64,000 nucleotides of DNA, taken from contig CP154957.1 of the NCBI GenBank assembly GCA_039621445.1, forward strand, positions 20,042,714 through 20,106,713, written 5' to 3'. Shown piece by piece: positions 42,901 to 50,658 of the stretch; position 1 is the stretch's first letter; every line of letters begins with the position of its first letter. The stretch comes from Euglena gracilis. Taxonomy: Eukaryota > Euglenida > Euglenophyceae > Euglenales. The notes under the pieces are model-generated. The model was not told the DNA's origin and did not search any database. It was given only the letters and a program-made list of their open reading frames with translations. A program made the translations under genes and the position numbers.

Positions 42901-43195
42901 AGTACGCAGTACTCAACCACAGGCCGAAGGCCAGGACGAGGAAGGCCAACAGGCCAATATCCCGCAGACAGCGCCAAAGCGCATCATGCTCCTGCACCTT
43001 TGCAGAAATCCAAAGGATGTTCACCAAAGCTCGAATGGGCGACGCAACCACCGTCAACTCCTGCTGTATTTGCAGCAATTCTGGTTCAGGGCTTGGACCT
43101 GCCAGATTATGGAGATATATTATTATCTCAATCCCGATAGGGAAATTCTCCGGACTATGTCCCCATCAGGCCCCGTTTCGAGAAGGAAAGCATAG
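39929..43195 (+). CDS. Element A 3' ORF, first segment (unrecognised, Pro-rich then conserved)
   Basis: About 1,089 codons from ATG 39929. The first 260 residues are Pro/Gln/Ala-rich with a QAQMPPPS repeat. Conserved with element B are AQWCACGQTLMTGKVYF (about residue 300), long Ala/Pro linkers, a basic Gly/Lys-rich stretch near 770-790, and a C-terminal domain from about 830. That domain has LYAYEG, LPGFWHVWFWAGYPTQNFG, LFDCIRSVGPKGLEWE, a CTHCHEKFAVDFWGFG cysteine motif and QQFWFRAW. No signal peptide or membrane segment is evident, so it is not a typical Env. No family is recognised. A -1 change at the CCCC near 43173 leads into the next segment. Confidence 0.75.
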   Translation: MQDPGRGPGPPPIQYAIPPYPQHAYAAAPQAQGAPAYAVYQPPPAAYAAQAQMPPPPQMVQAQMPYPSQSHMPAPSQAQMPPPSQAQMPPPSQAQMPPPSQAQPPPVAYAASVPMGAAYAAQPQQAYQVPMEQSQPQQVHQVPMEQQQYARQGQAPPMEQAHYAMPGPSPPILYTPQYVTSQQPQSQPQSQPVQGTPHQVHAVQAMPQPAAYPVREPAAQTAASSSNISAYAIPVAHETPQAAPTVPYPAFTAELVNLAEKTLRTALRASNLERVDPSLQVLWDTHCRQILGLANRPIAQWCACGQTLMTGKVYFMPGEYPPEVSMRTLGIPVPPIPRIRHHAGAFTEYMREHSPPVEESEMGDIPAPTVQPSRIFRDIPSPTRMPRPPPPEYREPPTQYAAEPMTQPSTAQPPFPYPAHLEAGSQLPVQRDMSVAQEPGSWAEDVERAEAEGRMAVEEDVPTAPEPLPAPRFTSPQQAIQYYQSLEQLQGPRSAERRYASQPYRPADLGSKRGRPESSSPMGRPKPPAPAPAPARQATPAQQRRTPTGQQTAPHPVPVPYAVPAKPAPMAQNPRPVPAKAAAPAAPAAPTAPLPVAAPTAHQHVAAPMAPASQETPVPPGQQATTEVLPVPEPTQQQLEQAELAQRAHRAEIEHEAAERARVQKILDDTRERTRTPLTFDPPRGEPLPINNPPFLADMQDQPAAYPAAKMAYAPQELLGTTSDMNPAFIGPRFAAHLNPHAWKQAREEIARSEARSGKGKAKSAPKRAPTAGQKGQGKGQKGQYRNVYEDDMEALFEHIKEIHALAFEAMRKFQNELSLPMLVASPVVTVTRQLYLERNREFHHDGTLYAYEGNVILGPILDGLPGFWHVWFWAGYPTQNFGRFLNSCGYPYLDCGREDRYNTGKDLLRQLFDCIRSVGPKGLEWEIYPLPDNIAKLAENMFCSNLQVFYHWQYAYHFEVVDIDLRFPQTYIVRCTHCHEKFAVDFWGFGVRSTQPQAEGQDEEGQQANIPQTAPKRIMLLHLCRNPKDVHQSSNGRRNHRQLLLYLQQFWFRAWTCQIMEIYYYLNPDREILRTMSPSGPVSRRKA
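40153..40228 (+). repeat. 24-bp tandem repeat encoding QAQMPPPS
   Basis: Three full copies and a partial one of TCTCAGGCACAAATGCCGCC plus four C, in frame. Not conserved in element B. Confidence 0.85.
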
Positions 43196-44910
43196 ACGAT
43201 TATGTCAAACGCCGATTCGGCGATACGCTCGATAGAGCGCTATTCCAGCCGTTTTTCCAAGGCGGCAGACGGAACGAGCTGGGCATGGCCCTACCCCTCC
43301 TGCGCTTCAACCACAGAATGGTTGAAGACGAAAGGAAACCATGGGATCTTTTCCGATTACGGAAAAGACAGGTGCCACAGGCACCTGTCCCAAAGCCGCA
43401 ACCGGCTTCGGAAGTTCCGCCATCGGAACCTTCAACACAGCCGCAACCGGCATCAGTACCCACAACGCAGCCGCAACCGGCAACGCCTGTTCCCCAGGGT
43501 ATTCCTGGTGAGACACCGCCACCCGTCTTTGGGCGCGGTCGGCGTTACCTAGGTTCCAGCCTATCGGCTACTGCGGAACCATTTATCCCTAAGGGATTTC
43601 AGGAGAGTCAATCTTCTGTCGCTACCTCTTCACCCCAGCCCGCTACTGCGGCACCCCCCACCAGCGCGATTGCGCAACCAACAACTGTGCCCACCGCTAT
43701 AGCGGAACAGCCAGCAGCCCCTGCCGCTTCACCAGAAACGGTGGAGGACAGTGAGGAGAGTGATGGTGAGGGCGGTGAAGACCGCATGGAAGGCCTGGAA
43801 GACATATGTGCTGAGGAACCTCAGCCATCAGCCCTTCCATTAGTCCCAAAGGGCTCCAGGACACCCCTTCCGCCTGAAGGAGATGTCAGCTCAGAGACGG
43901 AATCTCCTACATCCGAGGCCGAACGGCCACCGGTACCTCCCGTACCACCCCTCTCCTTACCCGCAGTGCCAATGGCACCAACCCCGACAGAACCTGTCGC
44001 ATCACCAACAATACCTACAGGTGTTTTAGGTGGTGTGTTACAGGGTCTGACCGCGGCGATGTCCGCAGTATCAGCAGTACTGACCCCTCGAGGCTCACCA
44101 GCCACATCCCCTCCCGAAACCCAAAGGGTTACTGCTGCAGACAGCAGCTCAACAGCCGTACAGCCTACGGCTACAACTCCAATGGAGTTGGATGTCCCAG
44201 CAGCTAAACCAGCTGCACCCGCACCGCCAACGGCGGAAATGCAACCACCTCCTGCCAAACCGGCAGCATTGGCACCTCCTGCCAAACCGGCAGCCCCGAA
44301 ACCGCCAACGGCGGAAAGACCACTGCCTCCGGCAGACCCTCGGGAAGAACGCCGATATGGCAGGCATAAGAAGCCTAAGGCTAAACCTTCAGCCGAAGGC
44401 TGCAAGCCCGCTGAACAGCGTAGCGATGATGAGCCACCACCGTCTGGTGGAGATGGCTCTGGCACAGGCCATAGGCCTACGATACCCATGGCCAGCTATG
44501 TGGCTGCAACCTCTGAAGGCGCTAAGCGCAAACCCACAATCAGACCGATTCGGTCAAATGTCCCTCACGAGGCCGATGAGCCATTTTGGACTGAGGACGT
44601 ATTGTCCAGAGTAGACCCCCTCAACACTCGCCAGGCTAGGATCAATATGATCCGCAATAGCAGTGACCCCTGGCTGAACAAGTGGATCAAGCCCTTGTTC
44701 CACCGGGATCAACCCGGTATTTTCACGACCAGCCACACTTGGCGTTTTTGGAATGCGAAATCTCCAAGGGTATTAGCCCAATATTTTGGAGGAAATTTCG
44801 TACTGGATTTCCAGGACAATGATCCACTATTGTGGTTATGTACAGCATGCCATAGGCTAAGAAACGACATGCCGCAGTGCATATTTGCACACGCAACCCG
44901 GATAGCATAA
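43174..44910 (+). CDS. Element A 3' ORF, second segment
   Basis: Similarity to element B starts before the first ATG (43285), at FEKESIDDYVKRRFGDTLDR (about 43175), matching B's LEEHLRRQFGGTLDR. So this is the continuation of the first segment one frame back, not an independent gene. The middle is a Pro/Ala/Thr-rich linker. The C-terminal part is conserved: DPWLNKWIKPLF, HTWRFWNAKSPRVLAQYFGG, FVLDFQDND, and CTACHRLRND, the start of a Cys/His cluster. The frame ends at 44910 soon after a one-base loss at about 44877. Confidence 0.7.
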   Translation, partial: RFEKESIDDYVKRRFGDTLDRALFQPFFQGGRRNELGMALPLLRFNHRMVEDERKPWDLFRLRKRQVPQAPVPKPQPASEVPPSEPSTQPQPASVPTTQPQPATPVPQGIPGETPPPVFGRGRRYLGSSLSATAEPFIPKGFQESQSSVATSSPQPATAAPPTSAIAQPTTVPTAIAEQPAAPAASPETVEDSEESDGEGGEDRMEGLEDICAEEPQPSALPLVPKGSRTPLPPEGDVSSETESPTSEAERPPVPPVPPLSLPAVPMAPTPTEPVASPTIPTGVLGGVLQGLTAAMSAVSAVLTPRGSPATSPPETQRVTAADSSSTAVQPTATTPMELDVPAAKPAAPAPPTAEMQPPPAKPAALAPPAKPAAPKPPTAERPLPPADPREERRYGRHKKPKAKPSAEGCKPAEQRSDDEPPPSGGDGSGTGHRPTIPMASYVAATSEGAKRKPTIRPIRSNVPHEADEPFWTEDVLSRVDPLNTRQARINMIRNSSDPWLNKWIKPLFHRDQPGIFTTSHTWRFWNAKSPRVLAQYFGGNFVLDFQDNDPLLWLCTACHRLRNDMPQCIFAHATRIA

Positions 44911-45809
44911 GCTTCCACCATGATGCATATGTGCGCAATTGCGCAGCACTGGTTTGTGGCGATTGCCTACTGACATGGTCCAATATGGACAATTTCCGCT
45001 GGACGGAAAACGATTATGACAAGGACATACCTGTCCGTTGCATCAACTGCCTACAGGCAGATTTTTGGCTACCTGCCACTGGCGGTATGACTAGAGTCAT
45101 ACCAGAAAATGAAGACCATCTGGTCAAATTCAAGCAGGACTATAAGTCCCAAATCAACTTCTACCAGTTCAAGAAGTTTAAAGCTGTACACAGCTACCGC
45201 ACAGGCGGAATCGCCAAAGATTTTCATCTTGACAGCGCAGCTGTCCGACTCGCAGTCGAGTCAGCAGGCAAGGCCAAAGTGCCATACATTTTTCAAGACT
45301 CCGATTGGGACAGGGTGATATACCCACTTTTTACGGCACAAAGCCTGCCAAACCGACCAAGTTTTACCTTTTTGTTGCCTGAATACCCCCCTGAGGCCTA
45401 CAAAATGGAATTTACCGATTGGGTAAGAGAAGTTTTAAGGCCATTCACCATCCGAGCGCGAGTCGCAGGTTGGCACACCAAGGCAGATCCTGCCGTTTAT
45501 CCGGGGATACCCCCACAGGTTCAATGCAACCACCCCCGCCTAAATTTTTGGATCTGGCCGGCAATGTTGCCACTTTTCTTCTGGGATAACCTCCAGAATT
45601 TTCTGCATCGCGAAGCCAACAGGCTTGGAGTACGATTACCCGATGGGTATACACAAAAATGGGAATATCCCGATTTTGATGTCGATGAGCCTGAAAGGCA
45701 ACTTGTAAATTTCGAACCTCCGATACTGGAGATAGTGGAATCTCCTGAAGGAGATTACGTTCGGGAGATCAGACCACCGACTCCCAGGAAATGGCCATCT
45801 GTGCCATAG
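44877..45809 (+). CDS. Element A 3' ORF, third segment with Cys/His cluster
   Basis: Continues the Cys/His cluster in the -1 frame: HICTR, SFHHDAYVRNCAALVCGDCL, then CINC. With the upstream CTACH this gives C-x2-C-H ... H-x-C ... C-x4-C-x2-C ... C-x2-C, so a zinc-binding module is likely. A conserved globular part follows: GIAKDFHLDSAAVRLAVE, DWDRVIYPLF, FTDWVREVLRPFTIRARVA, PGIPPQVQCNHPRLNFWIWP, MLPLFFWDNLQNFL. Element B's equivalent (47702-48601) is collinear to within a few residues of the end. Function unknown. Confidence 0.75.
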   Translation: MHICTRNPDSISFHHDAYVRNCAALVCGDCLLTWSNMDNFRWTENDYDKDIPVRCINCLQADFWLPATGGMTRVIPENEDHLVKFKQDYKSQINFYQFKKFKAVHSYRTGGIAKDFHLDSAAVRLAVESAGKAKVPYIFQDSDWDRVIYPLFTAQSLPNRPSFTFLLPEYPPEAYKMEFTDWVREVLRPFTIRARVAGWHTKADPAVYPGIPPQVQCNHPRLNFWIWPAMLPLFFWDNLQNFLHREANRLGVRLPDGYTQKWEYPDFDVDEPERQLVNFEPPILEIVESPEGDYVREIRPPTPRKWPSVP

Positions 45810-46633
45810 ATACCCCAGGCTTACAGGCCACAGGTCCATGGACCCTGTTCTGACCTTTCCATCAGGCCTATAGGCCCTGTATTCGGTATCTATCCCAGGC
45901 ACATCTGCCAATATGTATTTTTACTTTACATATTACCCCCTCTCTTTTGGGCTACTGCCCGTCTATCGAGGTATATGCCTCTGGGGATACCCCATCGACA
46001 ACATCGTGTCCGAGCAGCGCTGTGAAGCCTTCTCCTAGCGGTATATGCCGCCAGTAAGAAGACACACAGCGTACAGCGCGCACACCGTAATAATAGCTCC
46101 CAACTTGTTACTTTTCGGCTATAAGGCCACATAAGACTGCCAGACAGCAAAACTTCTGCTAAGGTCTTTTGACCAGCCCCCCACTCCTCTCACCTTTACC
46201 CCCCTGGGCAAAATATCGCTGTCGCCGGCAGTTGGTTTTGTAAATAGGTCTTTCTCCCTGGTCAGATATGACTGGCCAGGTGCCCCCTCCTTCCACACCC
46301 CACCCTTCAATCTTTTCCGATTATGGAATGAGACCTCCCCGCGTGTCATAGACACACCCCAAACTGGGTGGATGGGACTTTCTGGAATGGAAACCTTCCA
46401 GCCCCATTTCCCAATGGGCTCTTCCGCTTCCACCCCTTGGCCGCAATAAGTAGGCACCGCATAAGCGGTTAACCACTTTTGCGCGTTTTTGCGTTATTTC
46501 GCAATTTCCTTCCCACACCCCTGGTGACAGGAGAACCAAAAGCCGCAAACGGCCCTGTGACAGGTCCCCGTCCCCAGGACTGTGTCCGGCATTCCGACTG
46601 GCCTGGTCCAGTAGGGAAATCGGGCATAGCCCT
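45810..46633 (+). other. 3' non-coding region of element A
   Basis: No ORF with support. It is homologous over most of its length, in inverse orientation, to 29210-29544 plus 47091-47700 of element B. It contains palindromic stretches such as AGGCCTATAGGCCCT (45865-45879). Confidence 0.8.
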
Positions 46634-46643
46634 GGGAGGGGGA
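46634..46643 (+). promoter_or_regulatory. Polypurine tract of element A
   Basis: GGGAGGGGGA directly abuts the 3' LTR start (46644), the place where plus-strand DNA synthesis is primed. Element B has GGGATGGGAA at the same place. Confidence 0.8.
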
Positions 46644-47085
46644 TGTGTACCAGGCAGCCGTAAGGCCATGGTACTGTGTATGTAGGTATAAGCCTACGGC
46701 CAGATATAGCTCTGAGCCCCATACACAGTACTATGCTAGGTGGTATTCCTACAGATGGCCAACGGCCTGAATTAGGAATACCAAAGCCTAATTCTGGTTC
46801 TCCTCTCCACAGGTGGTATTATTCTCTATTCTTCTCATTTCATTCTGTCTTTGCAAGACTTGATTTCCAAGTTTGCTTTTTCACGTTTTGAAGTCCTGAA
46901 AGGACACTTGTCACTTTCCTGGTCCGTAGCCCATAGGGCTCCTCCCCTGTCTTGTGCTCTGCCTCTTAATTGGGGAAAAGGGCAATACAACTTTTATATT
47001 TATTTTATATTTTTTTTCTTGTTACTCCTACTTATATCTTTTTCTGCGCACCAAAGGGCGAAAGCGATAAGGTAGGACGTACACT
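46644..47085 (+). repeat. 3' LTR of element A (442 bp)
   Basis: Same length as the 5' copy, with one base different by eye (47011). It is followed immediately by CCATG. Confidence 0.95.
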
Positions 47086-47090
47086 CCATG
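47086..47090. repeat. Target-site duplication of element A, right copy
   Basis: CCATG, identical to 29540-29544. TCCATG (6 bp) is possible if the terminal T of the LTR belongs to the target. Confidence 0.85.
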
Positions 47091-47701
47091 GGCATTCCAG
47101 GAAAACCCATGGGGAGGGTGTGGAAGGAGGGGGACTCTGACCAGTCAAACCTGGGCAGGGCGCATGGCCAGGCAAACCTGACCACGCAAAAGGAAATCCT
47201 ACTCTACAAAACCAACTGCCGGCGACAGCATTTGCCCCGGGGGGGGAAGTAGAGAGGAGTGGGGGGTTGGCTTAGGCCAGAAAAGTTGTGCTGTCTGGCA
47301 GCCTTATGGCCTCAAACGGCCGAAAAGGAAAGAAAGGGAAAGGAAAAGAGGCCGTCGGCCCTGTGCGCTGCGTGTCGCACGCCCGCGAGAGGGGAGAGGG
47401 GAGAGGGGTGTGCATGCATGCGCACGGAAACCTGCACATGGCAGCATCCCGGTGTGAACTTACTAGCGGCGAATACCGCAAAGGGTCTTCGAAGGGGTTG
47501 TTCGGGCGAATACACAAACAGGGTGTCAGGCGAATACCTGACGAGGGTGCTGAAAGACGCCGCATTGGCGCTCACAGACACCTCACCTGCCTTTATCGGC
47601 TGGACGTTCGCGCACCTCACGCCAGTAGTGTGTTGGGGGTCCCCTAACGGGTCCTCAACCAACTCCAGTTGGCGTGGGGAACGCGGCGGAGCTGATTCAC
47701 T
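47091..47701 (-). other. 3' non-coding region of element B, adjoining part
   Basis: Inverse-strand match to A's 46140-46330 (GGGTGTGGAAGGAGGGGG, AACCAACTGCCGGCGACAGC, TGCTGTCTGGCAG). Open frames here are not conserved between A and B. Confidence 0.75.
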
Positions 47702-48720
47702 CTAAATGGCGTTGAGCTCCGGATCGTTGACATCAAAGGAAGGGGTCTCCCAGTCCTTGATCCAATTATCCGGCAGCTTCTCCCTGGTACGTTCAGCATG
47801 ATGCTGAAGATACCTTTGGAGCTGCTCCCAGAAAATTCTGGGCAGCATCACCGGCCAGATGATGTAATTCATCCGGGGGTGATTCGCAGGCACCTGCGGG
47901 GGCATCCCTGGGGTCTGCTTGAAGTTGATGTCATACATCCACCTCGCTGTCCGAGCTCTTGCGGTATGGGGCCGTAATACAGCCGCCAACCAACCTCTGA
48001 AGTCCACCAAATCGTGTTCTTCAGGAGGCCACAGTGGCAAGGCGTATCCGCCATGCTGACGCTTGGAGAACAGGGGGTAAACCTGTGTCTCCCAGTCGCC
48101 ATCAGTCCAGAGGTAAGGCATTCTTACCTTGGCGTGTTCCTCGACGGCGAGGCGCATTGCCCCAGCGTCGATCTTGAACTCACAGGCCATTCCCGTGTGG
48201 CGGTAGCTTTCTACCTTTCGGAAGTCGGAGTGCTTCAGGCGGCCTTCCACCTGCTTGTACTCCTTCTTCCACTTCTCCAGTGTCTCCCAGTGCTGGGGGA
48301 CAATGGTGGTGACTGCTCCATCAGCAGTCTGCACGAACTTGGCTCCTACACAGTTGATGCACAAGGCAGGGATATCCCTGTCGTGAGCATTCTCACTGTA
48401 GGAGTAGTTCAAGCTGTGCTTCCAGGCGTTCAGGCACTCACCACATACGAGCGCAGCACAGTTCGGCACATATGCCCTGTGATGGAACCACGAGGATTGC
48501 ACCTGCCGCTTGCACACATGCACAAGCGGTTGGTTGTGCCGCACATGGTGGCACACGGTGCACGTCCAGGCAAAGGACGTGCCGTGCTGGAAATCCAACA
48601 CGCAGTCCTCGCCAAAGTACTGTGCCAGTACTCTGGGTGAGCGCCTGTTCCAGAATGTCCAGGTATGTTCCGGGACATAGTGGAAAGGTTCTCCACGGAC
48701 GAAGAGGGGCTGAATCCATC
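47702..48720 (-). pseudogene. Element B 3' ORF, C-terminal segment with Cys/His cluster
   Basis: Similarity to A begins before the first ATG (48601), at LNRWIQPLF and HTWTFWNRRSPRVLAQYFG (about 48690-48620). The cluster is complete in one frame: CTVCHHVRHN, HVCKR, FHHRAYVPNCAALVCGECL, CINC. The globular part GMACEFKIDAGAMRLAVE, LPRIFWEQLQRYL matches A's. Unlike A, there is no break within the cluster; the break is upstream near 48724, where the 640-codon segment stops after STRQGH. This shows the Cys/His module and the upstream part were once one protein. Confidence 0.75.
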
Positions 48721-48723
48721 GAT

Positions 48724-50658
48724 TCAGTGACCCTGTCTGGTGCTAATAGCAGCCAGTTTCTTCGTCCTCTCTTCCACGGTGCCTAGTCTGGTCAGGATAT
48801 GCTGGGTCCAGAGCTGGGCATCCGCAGACACAGGAGGTGAAGCAGGTTCATCCTGCTCCTCATCCGTCGATCCGGCGGAAGATTGGGCCTGTCGACCACG
48901 AGCCTTACCTTTCGGTTTGCTCTGGCCGTACCCGGACGATGCAACGGCCGAATAGTCGTGCATTGTCGTAGGGCCTTTCGGCTGTCCGCCAGTCTGACCT
49001 CCAGCGCCACCTTTCGGTGGTGGTTTCCCATCACCGCCTTTGGCAGGGGGCTTACAGGGTGCAGCAGCCGGTTTGCCTCCTTTCGGCTTCGCACTCCCAG
49101 AATCAGGAGGCGACGCCTGCGGCTTACTCCTAGTATCAGGAGCAGATGGTGCCGGAGTAGACGTTTGCCGTCTGGGCGAAGCGGGCATACTGACCGCTGG
49201 GTCGCGCATGACGCTCCGAGGGGTCGACACTCGTTCCTGGGGTTGTTCAGCCGGCCGTCGCCGAGCAGGTTCATCCTGTCCGACGAGGCGTGGCACTGTG
49301 GTCGTCACCGGAATCGGTGCTTCCACAGGCGCTGGCACTCCCAGAAACTCTGCCATTGTCCTCGGGACGGCAGGGACCCTGCGCGGTGTCGGTGGTCGTG
49401 GGGGTATCTCCTCCACTTCCATTTCGACATCCGGTCTAGGAGGTTGATCCTCCACAACCGCTGGCGCAGGTGCTACGGGAGGTTGATCCTCCGCTGTAGC
49501 TGGTGCGACAGATGGCTCTGTCGGCTGAGGTTCATCCCCTGATGGTGGTTGCACTGCTGCCGGAGATGGGGGTGTGGGGGCACCGATATCTGGTGTCTCC
49601 ACGACCTCAGCGGCGGAGCTTGATGCTACGCCTCCACCTCGTGGCGTTAGTGCAGCAGCCACGGCAGTAATGCCAGTGACCACGGCGCCGAGCACACGGC
49701 CTCCTAACGAGGTGCATGCTGTGGGACTGGCAGGTTCTTCGAGGATAACCTCGACAACCATACCAGTCACCTCGGCTGGAGGCTCAGCCGTTGGAACAGG
49801 CGTAGCAGCCACAGGTATATCCCCTGCGGGTGCTTCGTCTGGCCTAGGCTGTGCCGGAGCATGCAGAGCAGCGTAGAGGATATCCTCCACGTTCACACCT
49901 TCCTCCTCAGGAAGTTCCTGGTCTCCACCTACCGGTGGACAGACGGGAGCCACCGCGGGAGCCGGGGAAACCGATCGTTCCCCTGCCGCTCGCGGGGCAG
50001 AGACGAAGGATACAGCCGTTCCTGTCGGAGACGGCGGCGCTGCCTCCAGAATGGTGACGGAGGGGCTGCGGTCGCGTTCCTCCCGCAGCGGAATCGCGGT
50101 GTTTGAAGCGACTGACGCCTCCCGTCTCCTTCGCGCCAGAGGTTCATCCTCTGGGGCGATCAAGGCGCGCAGATCCTCGGGCGAACGAGGATCGTCGGGG
50201 TGCCATCGGCATCCCTGGGCATCCGCCAGCCTGTAAAAGGCCAGCGTACTGCTGTTGGCGCTGTTGGGCCAGGGTGGCGGCCATGATGGCTGCACCCAGG
50301 CGTTGGCAGGCCTGTTCGGGCCCAGGAAGCCGCGGTAACGCGTGTCCTCCCAGACCTCGAAAAAGCCCTCCTCGAACTCCTGAACGCATGCCAGAATCGG
50401 CACACGCTGGTCGAGGACGGCCTTCGGGTGACACATCAGCGGGAGGAATACCTCCCGGTCGAGGGTACCGCCAAACTGTCGCCGCAAATGTTCTTCCAGG
50501 CTAATATCAGCCAGGTGCCAGTTGGGGCGCAGGTGGCCGAGAATCCGACGACGAGGACCCTCGATGGCGTCACCGTAATCCGGCGGCAGGCTTTCCATTC
50601 CAGGCCTATCGTCCTGGGGGTCACGGAGATGTATATACACCTCCATGACATAGGTGGT
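48724..50658 (-). pseudogene. Element B 3' ORF, middle segment
   Basis: Same frame as the first segment (51016-53097), separated from it only by nonsense codons. The N-terminal part matches A (SLEEHLRRQFGGTLDREVF); next comes a Pro/Ala/Glu-rich linker and a Gly/Lys-rich stretch, then TQHILTRLGTVEERTKKLAA before the stop. A deletion near 48724, relative to A's 44630-44680, removes about 28 bases and shifts the frame. Confidence 0.7.

Larger units (their letters stand above)
29545..47085 (+). mobile_element. Element A: giant Ty3/gypsy chromovirus with large 3' ORF
   Basis: A full-length LTR retrotransposon of 17,541 bp, unusually long for the superfamily. Order: 5' LTR, tRNA primer site, gag, in-frame UAG, pol (PR, Dam-like, RT, RNase H, integrase, chromodomain), splice-acceptor-like site, about 2,000-codon 3' ORF, 830-bp non-coding region, polypurine tract, 3' LTR. 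The LTRs differ by eye at one base (A at 29912, T at 47011), so insertion is recent. PR, RT, RNase H and IN catalytic residues look intact. Frame breaks exist at a C9 run in gag, a C7 run in integrase and two places in the 3' ORF. Confidence 0.95.

Noticed and set aside
39929-45809. Calling the 3' ORF an envelope gene
   Set aside because: No signal peptide, hydrophobic membrane span, furin-like site or fusion-peptide-like stretch is visible; the position alone is not enough.
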